DNA of 64,000 bases from Mangrovimicrobium sp033283265 (GTDB lineage: Bacteria > Pseudomonadota > Gammaproteobacteria > Pseudomonadales > Halieaceae): positions 62,001-126,000 of the forward strand of contig JAWMQN010000005.1 in assembly GCA_033283265.1 (NCBI GenBank), in the 5' to 3' direction. A model generated the notes under the pieces. The model was given only the letters and a program-made list of their open reading frames with translations. It was not told where the DNA came from and did not search any database. The translations under genes and the position numbers were made by a program. How positions within the stretch are numbered: the stretch's first letter is position 1; the number at the start of each line of letters is the position of its first letter. Of the stretch, positions 41,959 through 52,100 are shown in pieces.

Positions 41959-44175
41959 ATGAAAATAAGTAACCACACATCAATTTATTTGGGTTTGGCG
42001 ACCGTCCTGGCCGGCAGCGCCCTGCCGCTGGCGGCCGTGGCCCAGAGCGACGCCAGTGCCGGGGTCATCGAGGAGGTGATGGTCACCGCCCAGCGCCGCA
42101 CGGAGCGCCTGGAAGACGTTCCCATGGCCATCAGCGTGGTCACCGGCAACATGATGGAACGCGCCGGGATGACCAACATCGAGGATATCAGCAAGGTGGC
42201 CGCGGGCGTGCAGGTCAACCGCGGCGGCGCCTTCAGCCAGCCGGCGGTGCGCGGCGTCAGCACCCTGACTCTCGGCAACGGCCTGGAGAACAACGTCGCG
42301 GTGTACATCGACGGCGTCTACCAGCCCGACGCGGTGGCGATCAACGCCGAACTGGCCAACATCGCCAGCGTGCAGATCCTCAAGGGGCCCCAGGGCACGC
42401 TCTACGGCCGTAACGCCACCGGCGGCGCGATCGTCATCGACACCCTCGCCCCCACCGACGAACTGGAAGGTAACATCAAGGCCTCCTACGGCCGCTTCGA
42501 CGACACCCGCTTCCAGGGCTACGTCTCCGGCCCGATCACTGACAGCATCGGCTTCAGCGTCGCCGCCAACTGGCGCGAGAGCGACGGCTACATCGAGGAC
42601 ATCGGCGACGACCCGGACTCCTCCAGCGACAACTTCGACGCCGCGCCGCTGGACAGCAAGGCCCTGCGCGCCAAACTGAAGTTCACCCCCACCGAGGATC
42701 TCGACATCAGCCTCGGCTACAACTACGTCAAGCACCTCGACGCCCGCGGCCTGGCCTACCGGATTCCCAAGTACGCCCTGCTGCCCGGCGGCGCCAAGGA
42801 CCGCGACAAGGTCTCCCTGAACACCAAGGGCGACAACACCATGGAGCTGAACGAGCTGTCCCTCGGCCTCAACTGGGCGACCGGCATCGGCACCCTCAAC
42901 TCGGTCACCGCCTACGCCACCCGCGAGGGCTACAGCACCTTCGACTTCGACGGCACCAAGATCGACCTGGTCCGCGGCGTCAGCGAGGACAACACCGAGT
43001 ACACCTTCCAGCAGTCGCTGAACCTCAACATCGACAGCATCGACCGCTGGAACATCAACATCGGCGGCATGTACTACGACGACAAGTACCGGCAGAAGGA
43101 CTACCAGAGCTGGCGCTACGACGTGCTGCAGTACACCTACAACCTGCAGACCGACGCCGAGGCCATCGCCGTCTACGCCGACGCCACCTGGGAATTCAGC
43201 GACGACTGGTTCCTGACCCTGGGCGCGCGCTACAGCGAGGAGGAGCGCCGCGGCGCCTACCAGGTGGACAACCCCGCCGCACCCACCCAGCCGGCGGACA
43301 AGAGCAAGGACTACGACGCGACCACCCCGCGTGCCGTGCTGCGCCACCAGCTGAGCGACAACAGCAGCATCTACGCCTCCTACACCACCGGCTTCCGCAG
43401 CGGCGTGTTCAACACCGGCATCCAGCCTGACCCGAGCCTCTACAACTCGGTCGACCAGGAAGAGATCACCGCCTACGAGGTCGGCTTCAAGACCGCGCAG
43501 ACCTTCTACCGCCTGAGCGCCGCGGCCTTCTACTACGACTACAGCGACCTGCAGATCGGCATCACCGTGCCCAACCCGATCGGCTCCGGCGTGGTGCAGA
43601 CCATGTTCAACGCCCCCGAGGCGGAAGTGTACGGCGCCGAAGCCGAGCTGGATGTCTCCCTGTCGGAGAACCTCAACCTGCGCGCGGGCATCGCCTACGT
43701 CCACGGCCGCTACACCGACTTCGAAGAAACCACCGGTGTCGGCCTCGACGGAACCACCCAGAGCAACATCTCGCCGCAGTTCCAGGACTGGACCGACCAG
43801 GAGATGGCACGGGCGCCGGAGTGGACCGCCAACCTCGGCATCGACTACACCCTGGCCCTGGCCGGCGGTGAACTGGTGCTGTCGGGCAACGTCAACTACA
43901 GCGACTCCTACGTGGTGCAGAACCTGTCGCTGTACGGCCCGCTGGCCGGCAACGCCGGCGCCGCCGACGAGCAGCGCTACCGCCAGGACAGCTTCACCCT
44001 GGTCAACGCCCGCGCCGACTGGACCAGCCCCAGCGGCCGCTACACCCTCGGCGTCTACGGCGACAACCTCACCGACGAGCGCTACTTCCTGACCACCTCC
44101 GGCAGCAGCCTCGGCGACTACAACCAGTACGCCTGGCCCGCCACCTACGGCGTCAGCGTCGGCTACAACTTCTAG
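41959..44175 (+). CDS. TonB-dependent receptor (first)
   Basis: A 738-aa outer-membrane receptor. A signal peptide (MKISNHTSIYLGLATVLAGSA-type, Ala-x-Ala-Gln near 29) precedes the plug: IEEVMVTAQRRTERLEDVP, GVQVNRGGAFSQPAVRGV, VYIDGVYQPD, ILKGPQGTLYGRNATGGAI. Repeated amphipathic beta-strands follow, ending in the terminal Phe of VGYNF. Receptors of this kind in catabolic islands bring in large or hydrophobic substrates with energy from TonB. TAGGAG precedes the ATG at 41959. It faces away from the MFS gene, with an AT-rich leader that includes operator site 9. Confidence 0.93.
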   Translation: MKISNHTSIYLGLATVLAGSALPLAAVAQSDASAGVIEEVMVTAQRRTERLEDVPMAISVVTGNMMERAGMTNIEDISKVAAGVQVNRGGAFSQPAVRGVSTLTLGNGLENNVAVYIDGVYQPDAVAINAELANIASVQILKGPQGTLYGRNATGGAIVIDTLAPTDELEGNIKASYGRFDDTRFQGYVSGPITDSIGFSVAANWRESDGYIEDIGDDPDSSSDNFDAAPLDSKALRAKLKFTPTEDLDISLGYNYVKHLDARGLAYRIPKYALLPGGAKDRDKVSLNTKGDNTMELNELSLGLNWATGIGTLNSVTAYATREGYSTFDFDGTKIDLVRGVSEDNTEYTFQQSLNLNIDSIDRWNINIGGMYYDDKYRQKDYQSWRYDVLQYTYNLQTDAEAIAVYADATWEFSDDWFLTLGARYSEEERRGAYQVDNPAAPTQPADKSKDYDATTPRAVLRHQLSDNSSIYASYTTGFRSGVFNTGIQPDPSLYNSVDQEEITAYEVGFKTAQTFYRLSAAAFYYDYSDLQIGITVPNPIGSGVVQTMFNAPEAEVYGAEAELDVSLSENLNLRAGIAYVHGRYTDFEETTGVGLDGTTQSNISPQFQDWTDQEMARAPEWTANLGIDYTLALAGGELVLSGNVNYSDSYVVQNLSLYGPLAGNAGAADEQRYRQDSFTLVNARADWTSPSGRYTLGVYGDNLTDERYFLTTSGSSLGDYNQYAWPATYGVSVGYNF

Positions 44176-44187
44176 AGCGTCCCGCCC

Positions 44188-44210
44188 ACCGGCCTGCAGC
44201 GCAGGCCGGT
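44188..44210 (+). terminator. Stem-loop after TonB receptor
   Basis: ACCGGCCTGC (44188-44197) pairs with GCAGGCCGGT (44201-44210) around a 3-nt loop, 13 bases past the stop. No T-run follows, so it may be an mRNA-end or Rho-assisted structure. Confidence 0.4.
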
Positions 44211-44291
44211 GCGGCACTCCCACGCCTCCCCGCCGGGCCGTGCTAAGCTGCACCGCGCAGAATAATCACAAGCTGAAAAGGGGACTCCCAC

Positions 44292-45242
44292 ATGGCAACA
44301 CCCTCGAGCGCCATCCACCCGGAACTGCGCACGGCTGCGCGATTCGCCCGGCTGATCACCCATCCCTCCCGGGGCTGGTTCCGCTTCATGGCCAGAATGT
44401 CCAAACGCACAGCGGGCAAGAACATCGAGGGAATCGACTGCGGTGAGGTCGCGATTCCGCGCGCCGCTGGCAATGGCTCGATCCGCACCCGGATCTACAA
44501 GCCGCAACAGGCCGCCGCGGACCTTCCCGTACTGCTGTATATCCACGGTGGCGGCTACGTGCTCGGCACGCCGGAAACCTTCGCCGACATGATCAGGCGC
44601 TTCATCGACACCCGGCCCTGCATCGTGGTGTCGCCGGATTACCGCAAGGCCTTCGACGCGCCCTACCCGGCCGCCATCGACGATTGCTACGACTGCCTGC
44701 TGTGGGTCCGCGATCACATCGGCGAACACGGCGGCGACAGCGGCAAGATCATCGTCGGCGGCCACAGTGCCGGCGGCGGGCTCACCGCGGCGCTGAGCCT
44801 GCGCGCCCGGGACCGCGGCGAGGTGAAAATCGCCTGCCAGATGCCCATCTACCCGATGATCGACGACCGCATGCAACTGCCCTCCGCCATCGGCAATACC
44901 GCCCCCCTGTGGAACTCGAAGACCAATGCGCTGGCCTGGGAGCTGTACCTCGCCGGGTTACAGCGCGGCGGTGATGACGTTCCCTGTGACGCCGCGCCCG
45001 CGCGAGCCACCGACTACAGCGGGCTGCCGCCGACCATAACCTTCGTCGGCGACCTCGACCCCTTCCGCGACGAGACCATCGCCTATGTCGAGAACCTGGA
45101 GAAAGCCGGCGTGCCGGTCGAGTTCAAACGCTACCCGGGCTGCTTTCACGGCTTCGACACCGTCGCGCCGAACAGCGAACCGGGTGCTGACGCCCTGCGC
45201 TTCACCCTGGACTACTTCGCTCGGGCCATCGACGCGGCCTGA
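44292..45242 (+). CDS. Alpha/beta hydrolase, hormone-sensitive-lipase type
   Basis: A 316-aa esterase. The oxyanion-hole HGGG is at 85-88 and the nucleophile Ser159 is in GGHSAGG; the acid lies in GDLDPFRDE and the His in GCFHGFD. HSL-family enzymes cleave acyl esters of small to medium size. No secretion signal is present. It lies 116 bases downstream of the TonB receptor in the same direction; whether they share a promoter is uncertain because of the stem-loop in between. Confidence 0.88.
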   Translation: MATPSSAIHPELRTAARFARLITHPSRGWFRFMARMSKRTAGKNIEGIDCGEVAIPRAAGNGSIRTRIYKPQQAAADLPVLLYIHGGGYVLGTPETFADMIRRFIDTRPCIVVSPDYRKAFDAPYPAAIDDCYDCLLWVRDHIGEHGGDSGKIIVGGHSAGGGLTAALSLRARDRGEVKIACQMPIYPMIDDRMQLPSAIGNTAPLWNSKTNALAWELYLAGLQRGGDDVPCDAAPARATDYSGLPPTITFVGDLDPFRDETIAYVENLEKAGVPVEFKRYPGCFHGFDTVAPNSEPGADALRFTLDYFARAIDAA

Positions 45243-45254
45243 AAGCCGGACAAC

Positions 45255-45316
45255 AAAAAACGGGAGGTCGGCTCCGCCCCGCTGCCTCGTGGATGCAGGG
45301 CTCGGCTTTCCTCCCG
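45255..45316 (-). terminator. Candidate terminator for second TonB receptor
   Basis: On the minus strand a CGGGAGG/CCTCCCG stem with a long inner loop is followed by TTTTTTG. It lies beyond the receptor stop at 45369, between convergent genes. The stem is short and the loop long, so this is tentative. Confidence 0.35.
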
Positions 45317-45368
45317 AAGGTTCACCACAATTTCACCTGGTTGGTGGCTACCAGGGGGCTGAGCGGGC

Positions 45369-47639
45369 CTAGAAGTAGTTCCAGGTAACCGTCGCGCCCC
45401 AGGTCCGTGGAGTCGCTGCGATGTGCACCGCGCCCAGCGGCGGCAGTGAGAAGTTGTGGAGCATGTATTCCTCGTTGGCCAGGTTCTGGCCCCAGAGCGC
45501 CAGGTCCCAGCTGCCGTCTTCGCTGGTGTAGGCGAGGCGGCCGTTGAATACGCGGTATTCGGGAATCGCCGAGTACTCGTAGTTCGCCGTATCCTGGTAG
45601 GCCTTCTCCTTGTGCAGGTACTCGAGCCGCGCGCGCACGCTGCCGCCGATACCGAAGCCCAGCTCCGTTTCGTAGTTCACCGCCGCCGTGTAGGCATTCT
45701 TCGGCGCGTTGCGCAGGGTGTTGCCCTCGTCGACGGCCAGCGTGCCCTCGAGTTCCTCGTAGGTGGCGTCGAGGTAGGCGTAGCTGCCGGTGAAGGTGAG
45801 GTGCTCGCCGAGCAGGTAGGTCATCTCGAGCTCCAGGCCCTGGGAGATCGCCTCGCCGGCGTTCTTGGTCACCAGCGGCGGGATCGAGCAATCCTCGCAG
45901 GGGAACTGCTGCAGGACCTGCAGGTCCTCGTACTCGGTGCGGAACAGCGCCGCGTTCATACGCAGGGAGCCGTCGAGGAAGGTGCTTTTCACGCCCCACT
46001 CGTAGTTGATCGCCTGCTCCTCGTCGAAGGGCGCCAGCTCGGTGCTGCCGAGCGGCGTCACGTAACCGTAGCCGCCGCTCTTGAAGCCGGTCGCCGCGCT
46101 GAGGTAGGTCATGACATCGTCGGTAGCGTGGTAGGTGGCCACCAGCTTGTAGGTCGGCGAGCTCCAGGTCTTCTCGTCGGCGTAGCTCATCTCGAGAACC
46201 GGCACGCCGGGATTGCCCGAGGTGGTCGTGCCGATGTTCTCGTAGTCCTTGGTTTCCGCCGTGTAGCGCAGCCCCGCGGTCAGGTCCAGCTTTTCGCTCA
46301 GCGAGTAGGTGATTTCACCGAAGGCCGCGTAGCTGGTGGTGGTATTGATCTGGCGGGCGCGGTCGTCGTTGGGCGAGTAGGCCAGCGCGCCGGCAAAGCC
46401 GAGGCGGTTGATGATGAACATCGGTGATCTGCCGAGGTTGCCCTCGGTGCGATCGACGTCCTCGATGGAGAAGTACACCCCGGTCTGCCAGCTCAGGCTG
46501 TCAGTCTGGCCGGCGAGGCGCAGTTCCTCGCTGAACAGGGAGGACTCCTCGTCCATGTAGTTGTAGCTCTCGATACCGGCGAGCAGCGGGCCGACGGAAT
46601 TGACGCCGAAGAATCCGTAGTTGTAGAAGATCTCCGGCGCCACGCCGAAGCCGTTGTTGTAGAACGAGGCCTCGTTCTCGGTGTAGCTGGTGATCGAGGT
46701 CAGGGTCATTTCGCCCAGGTCCCAGTCGGCCTGCAGGGCGAGGCCCTGGTTCTGCATGCTGGTCTCGCCGGCGATGTCCAGGTAGTTCTCGTAGAAGTCC
46801 GCCTCTGGCAGGCCGTCGGCGATGGCTTCCTGCAGCGCGGCGCCCATCATGCCGGTCTCCATGTCGGCCATGGCAGCGGCCTGGGTGCGCTCGTCGTCGC
46901 CGTAACTGGCGGTGAGCAGGAACTCGAGGCTGTCGCTGGCCAGCCAGCTGAGCTGGCCGCGCAGGCCCCTGGACTCGAGCCCGCCGGTTTCGACGCTGGC
47001 GTCATAGACGCTGTCGATGTAGCTGTCGCGCTCCTTGTAGTTGATGCTCAGCTTGCCGTTGAGGTTGTCGATGAGCGGGCCGGTCACCATGCCGCGGAAG
47101 TCCTTCAGGCCGAGGTCGCCGGCGCTGAACTCGACTCCCATCTCGAGGGCGTCGGAGGGTTTCCTGGTGGTGATGTTGATCGCGCCGCCGATGGCGTTCT
47201 TGCCCCACAGGGTGCCCTGGGGGCCGCGCAGGACCTCGATGGTCTCGATGTCGAACAGCTCCAGGCCGGTGCCTGCGCTGCGCGGCACGTAGACGCCGTC
47301 GATGAACATGGCCACCGACTGCTCGCCGCTGGCGGCGCCATCGCCGTTGGAACCGATGCCGCGGATGTAGAGCTGCGGCTGGGTCGGGTTGAACTCCCCC
47401 ATGCTGAAACCCGGGGTGCGCGCGGCGACGCCGGTGACATTGGTGATGCCCGCTTCCGCCAGCATCTCCGCGTTCATCGCGGTCACTGCGATGGGTACGT
47501 CCTGCATGTTCTGCGCCCGCTTCTGCGCCGTGATTACCACTTCTTCCAGGCCCTGGCTGAGCGCTGTCTGTGAAAACAGTGCCAGGCTGGTCATGGTGAC
47601 AATGGCCGGGAACCTTACCCCTGTCGCTGAACTGGTCAT
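45369..47639 (-). CDS. TonB-dependent receptor (second)
   Basis: A 756-aa receptor. The signal peptide ends near TALSQG and is followed by LEEVVITAQKRAQNMQDVPIAV; the plug has GVAARTPGFSMGEF, YIRGIGSNGDGAASG, MFIDGVYVPRS and VLRGPQGTLWGKNAIGGAI. The barrel ends in ATVTWNYF, with terminal Phe. PcCED/CSIP cysteine pair (EDCSIPP) near the middle could be an outer loop disulfide. The ATG at 47639 is preferred over an upstream ATG for GGGGTAG ahead of it. It is divergent from the RND adaptor gene and not bordered by the 17-bp motif, so it may serve another substrate. Confidence 0.93.
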   Translation of the reverse strand: MTSSATGVRFPAIVTMTSLALFSQTALSQGLEEVVITAQKRAQNMQDVPIAVTAMNAEMLAEAGITNVTGVAARTPGFSMGEFNPTQPQLYIRGIGSNGDGAASGEQSVAMFIDGVYVPRSAGTGLELFDIETIEVLRGPQGTLWGKNAIGGAINITTRKPSDALEMGVEFSAGDLGLKDFRGMVTGPLIDNLNGKLSINYKERDSYIDSVYDASVETGGLESRGLRGQLSWLASDSLEFLLTASYGDDERTQAAAMADMETGMMGAALQEAIADGLPEADFYENYLDIAGETSMQNQGLALQADWDLGEMTLTSITSYTENEASFYNNGFGVAPEIFYNYGFFGVNSVGPLLAGIESYNYMDEESSLFSEELRLAGQTDSLSWQTGVYFSIEDVDRTEGNLGRSPMFIINRLGFAGALAYSPNDDRARQINTTTSYAAFGEITYSLSEKLDLTAGLRYTAETKDYENIGTTTSGNPGVPVLEMSYADEKTWSSPTYKLVATYHATDDVMTYLSAATGFKSGGYGYVTPLGSTELAPFDEEQAINYEWGVKSTFLDGSLRMNAALFRTEYEDLQVLQQFPCEDCSIPPLVTKNAGEAISQGLELEMTYLLGEHLTFTGSYAYLDATYEELEGTLAVDEGNTLRNAPKNAYTAAVNYETELGFGIGGSVRARLEYLHKEKAYQDTANYEYSAIPEYRVFNGRLAYTSEDGSWDLALWGQNLANEEYMLHNFSLPPLGAVHIAATPRTWGATVTWNYF

Positions 47640-47815
47640 AACTCTACCCCTGTGTAGGCTGATCAATCTCTCCCCACCACCTGCGTATTTTCACTGGCGA
47701 AACAGCGCATCGGTGAGCTGATGGTCGTTACGCTAGCCCAGTGAAAATCCGCGGCCATAGGACCAGATTGCGACGATCTATGGGCCAGCGGCGATTTGCA
47801 CTGACATGGCCCGGA

Positions 47816-47854
47816 TGCACCAATTTATCCAGGGATTTCCACCAATTTGGTGCA
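47816..47854. promoter_or_regulatory. Inverted repeat upstream of RND pump operon
   Basis: TGCACCAA (47816-47823) and TTGGTGCA (47847-47854) are perfect inverted arms, and CACCAATTT is also directly repeated. This could be an operator in the 347-base gap between the second TonB receptor and the efflux genes. I see nothing else in that gap. Confidence 0.35.
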
Positions 47855-47986
47855 GAAAATGACCAGTTCATGGCCGTGGACCAACCGCCGTCCCCACACT
47901 GGCACTGCCGGCAATCCGCGCTTCCTTCTACTCTGCCTGCACTTCCAGCCACTGCTCGAAATCGCGGTACAAGGGGCACATCCACC

Positions 47987-49144
47987 ATGCAAGCTCGGCC
48001 ATTCCCGATGAAGAAGGTCCTGCCACTCCTGATCCTGGCGGGGAGCGCCGCCCTCAGCGTCACCCTGCTGGCCACCGAGCCGCCCATCCCGGTGCGCGAG
48101 AGCGTGCGCAGCCTGCCGGTGGTGCGGGTGGTGGAGGCGAAGCCGCAGCGGGAGACCCTCGAGGTTCGCTCCCAGGGCGTGCTCGCCCCGCGCAGCCAGC
48201 TGCAGCTGGCCCCGGAGGTCGACGGGCGGGTGACCTGGGTCAACCCGGCCCTGGTGGCCGGTGGCCAGTTCCGCCGCGGCGATACCCTGCTGCAGATCGA
48301 CCAGCAGCAGTACCTGTCGCGCCAGCAGCAGGCTGAGGCGAAACTGGAGAGCGCCGGCATCGAGTACAATTTCGCCGAGGAAGAGCGCGACCGGGTGCAC
48401 CGCCTGCACGAGAAGCAGCTGGTCAGCACCCGCGAGGTGGACGAGCGGGAGCGCCAGTTCGCCCTCGCCCGCGCCGAACTGTCGCTGGCGGAGTCGGCGC
48501 TCGCCGATGCCCTGCGCGACCTCGAGAACACCCGCATCAGCGCCCCTTTCGACGGCCGGGTGCAGCAGGAGGGCGTCGAGCCCGGCCAGTTCGTCAAGCG
48601 CGGCGAGGCCCTCGCCACTGTCTATGCCCGGGATGTCCTCGAGGTGCGCCTGCCGATCCCCGAGCACGAACTGCAGCACCTGCTGCCCGCCGATGCGACC
48701 GCGCACCCCGCGGTGGACTTCAGCGCCGACTACGCCGGCGGCAGCGTCAGTTTTCGCGGCGAGCTGGTGCGCATGGAGGCGGAGCTCGACACCCGCTCCA
48801 ACATGCTCTTCGCGGTGGCCGAGATCCACAGTGACCAGCTGCCCTTCGACCCGCCCCTCGGTCTCTTCGTCGACGCCCGCATCCACGGCCGGGAAATCGA
48901 CAACGTGGTGCGCCTGCATCGCCGCTCCCTGCGCAACGGCAACCAGGTACTGCTGGTCGACGCCGACAACCGCCTGCGCCTGCCGGTGGTCGAGGTGCTG
49001 CGCCGCGACGGCGACTACGTCCTGATCAGCGCCGGCCTGCCGCCCGACGCGCGGGTCTGTGACTCGCACATCGACGTGGTGGTGGACGGCATGGAGGTCG
49101 AGGCGGTCAGCCGCGACGGCCTCAGCCTGTCCGCGGCCCGCTGA
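47987..49144 (+). CDS. RND efflux periplasmic adaptor
   Basis: A 385-aa membrane-fusion protein. A lipophilic N-terminus (KKVLPLLILAGSAALSVTLLA) anchors or exports it. The barrel-sandwich part APEVDGRVTWVNPALVAGGQFRRGDTLLQID flanks an alpha-helical hairpin (QQQAEAKLES ... ALRDLENTRISAPFDGRV). It links an RND pump to an outer-membrane channel. AAGGGG precedes the ATG at 47987. The pump gene follows after 22 bases; no outer-membrane channel gene is seen nearby. Confidence 0.88.
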   Translation: MQARPFPMKKVLPLLILAGSAALSVTLLATEPPIPVRESVRSLPVVRVVEAKPQRETLEVRSQGVLAPRSQLQLAPEVDGRVTWVNPALVAGGQFRRGDTLLQIDQQQYLSRQQQAEAKLESAGIEYNFAEEERDRVHRLHEKQLVSTREVDERERQFALARAELSLAESALADALRDLENTRISAPFDGRVQQEGVEPGQFVKRGEALATVYARDVLEVRLPIPEHELQHLLPADATAHPAVDFSADYAGGSVSFRGELVRMEAELDTRSNMLFAVAEIHSDQLPFDPPLGLFVDARIHGREIDNVVRLHRRSLRNGNQVLLVDADNRLRLPVVEVLRRDGDYVLISAGLPPDARVCDSHIDVVVDGMEVEAVSRDGLSLSAAR

Positions 49145-49166
49145 GCCGGCACAGGGAGTCGCAACG

Positions 49167-52100
49167 ATGCATAAATCGATCGCCTGGTTTGTCGACAACC
49201 CGGTCGCCTGCAACCTGCTGATGTGGCTGATGGTCGGCGGCGGCCTGCTGACCCTGCCCACGCTCTACCGGGAGGAACTGCCCGAAGTGGAGATCAACTC
49301 CGTCGAGGTCTCCGTCGCCTACCCGCTGGCGACCGCCCTGGAGGTGGAGGAGAGCCTGTGCCTGAAGCTGGAGCAGGAGCTGGCCGGCATCGAGAACACG
49401 AAAAAGGTCCGCGCGACCGCCGCCGAGGGCAGCTGCCACTACCTGCTGGAACTGACTGACAGCGCCGACCGCAGCCAGGCCCTGCGCGAGGTGAAGAACC
49501 GGGTCGACCGCATCGACAACTTCCCCGAGGACGCCGAGCGGCCGGTGGTCAGCGAGGTCTCGCCCAGCTTCGCGGTGATGCAGGTGGCGATCTACGCCGA
49601 CGCCGGCGAGGACAGCCTCAAGCTGATCGGCCAGCGCATGGAGCGCGAGCTGCGCGCCCTCGACGCCATCAGCCAGGTGTCGCTGGAGTACAGCCGGCCC
49701 TACGAGATCTCCATCGAGATCTCCGAGCACAAGCTGCGCCGCCACCAGCTGACCATGGGCCAGGTCGCCGCGGCCATCAACCGCAACTCCCTCAGCCTGC
49801 CCGGCGGCATGCTCAAGGGCAGCGACGGCCAGCTGCTGCTGCGCACCGAGGAGCAGGGCTACGACCACGAGGACTTCAGCTCGCTGATCGTCGCCGCCAA
49901 GCCGGACGGCTCGCGGGTGCGCTTGTCCGATATCGCGGTCATCCGCGACGGCTTCCGCGACGACGATATCGCCGCCCGCTTCGATGGCAAGCCGGCCATG
50001 ATCCTCGATGTGCGCCGCTCCGGCCGCGAGGACGTGATCGACGTGGCCGAGGCGGTCAGGAACTACATGCAAGCGACCCGCGACTGGCTCCCCGACGGCG
50101 TCAGCTACGCCATCTGGCAGGACGAGTCCCAGGACCTGATCCAGCGCATGGCCGGCCTCGGCAACAGCGCCGCCAGCGGCCTGCTGCTGATCGCCCTCAC
50201 CCTCGCCCTGTTCATGCAGATCCGCCTGGCGCTGTGGGTGACCGCGGGCATACCCATCGCCCTGCTCGGGTCGGTGCTGCTCTTCCCCAGCCTGGAGGTT
50301 TCCATCTCCACCATGTCGGTGCTGGCGATCATGCTGGTGATGGGCATCGTGGTGGACGACGCGGTGGTGGTCGGCGAGCGTATCTTCGCCTACCGCCAGC
50401 GCGGGATGACCCCGCTGGAGGCGGCCAAACTCGGCACCCAGGAAGTCTCGATACCGGTGATTTTCGGCGTGCTGACCACCATCGCGACCTTCATGCCGCT
50501 GCTGTTCCTGCCCGGCATGTTCGCCAGCATCGGCGCGCCGGTCGGGCTGGTGGCGATCACCGTGCTGGTGTTCTCGCTGATCGAGTCCCAGTGGATCCTG
50601 CCCTCCCACCTGCGCCACGCGCCGCCACAGCGGCGCCCCTGGGCCGTCGCCCGGGCCTGGCAGCAGGTGGTCGACAGCGTCAGCCGCGGCCTGGACCGTT
50701 GCGTCGGCAACTATTACCGCCCCCTGCTGCGGCGCGCGATGGAATGGCGCTACTCGACCCTGGCCCTGGCCCTCGGCCTGCTGTTCGTCACCTTCGCCTT
50801 CGTCAGCAGCGGCCGCATCCAGTTCCAGTTCTTCCCCGCGGTGCCCGGCGAGCGCCTGTTCGCCAGCGTCACCCTGCCCGAGGGCGTGCCGCTGGAGGAC
50901 TCCCGGGCGGTGATCAGCCAGCTGGAAAGCGCCGCCGGCCGGCTGCGCGAGGAGATCGCCGCCCTCGGCGGCAACGCCGCCGGCCAGCCGGAGATCGGCC
51001 ACAGCCTGGTCTCCCTGGGCAAGCAGCTGATCAAGTCGACCACGTCGGGGAACAAGGTGGTCGGCAGCCATTTCGTCGAGATGGCGCTGGAATTCAAGGC
51101 CCCCGAGGGCTACACCGGCCCCTCCGGCGGCGACTGGGCCAACCGCTGGCGGGAGCTGACCGGGACCATCCCCAACGCCCTGCAACAGTCCTTCGATGCC
51201 AACCAGATCTCCGCCGGCAACCCCATCGAGGTGCAGCTGCGCGGCGACGACCTCGACGACCTGGACAGCGCCGCCAACGAACTGCAGGAGGCGCTCTACG
51301 CCATCCCCGGGGTAATCGACATCCACGACAGCTTCCACAGCGGCAAGCAGGAAGTCCTGCTGACCCTGCTGCCGCTGGGCCACAACCTCGGCCTGGACTC
51401 GAAGGACCTCGCCCTGCAGGTGCGCCAGGCCTTCTTCGGCGAGGAGGTTCAGCACGTCCAGCGCGGCAACGAGGAGGTGGCGATCTACGTGCGCTACCCC
51501 GCCGACGAGCGGCGCAACCTCGGCAACCTCGAGACCATGCGCATCCGCACCGCGGACGGCGCGGCGGTGCCCCTGCACAGTGTCGCCAGCATCGAGCTGG
51601 CCCGGGGCGTGTCGAAGGTGGAGCGGATCGACGGCGAGCGGGTGGTCAACGTCATCGCCAATGTCGACCTCGGGCAGATCACCAGCGGTGCCGTGCTGGC
51701 CAAACTCGCCAGCGAGGTGCTGCCGGACCTGACCCGCCGCTACCCGGGCATCGGCGTGCGCTTCGCCGGTGAATCCGAGGAACAGGGCAGCGCGCTGCAG
51801 AGCCTGCTGGTGCTCTGTGTGCTCGCCCTGTTCCTGGTCTACGCCCTGCTGGCGATTCCGCTGCGCTCCCACCTGCAGCCGCTGGTGGTGATGAGCGCCA
51901 TCCCCTTCGGCATCCTCGGCTCGGTCTACGCCCACGCCCTCGCCGGCGAGCCGCTGGTGTTCTTCTCGGTGCTCGGCATGGTCGCGCTGTCCGGGGTGGT
52001 GGTGAACGCCTCCCTGGTACTGGTGGACCGGGCCAACCGGCTGCGCGAGGACGGCGCCCCGCTTCACGAGGCGCTGGTGGAGGCCGCCTGCGAGCGCTTC

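Noticed and set aside
41980..44253. 757-residue frame antisense to the TonB receptor
   Set aside because: Shadow; Val/Gly/Ala-rich without a fold signature.
49122..52067. 981-residue open frame antisense to the RND pump
   Set aside because: Shadow of the pump gene with low-complexity composition.
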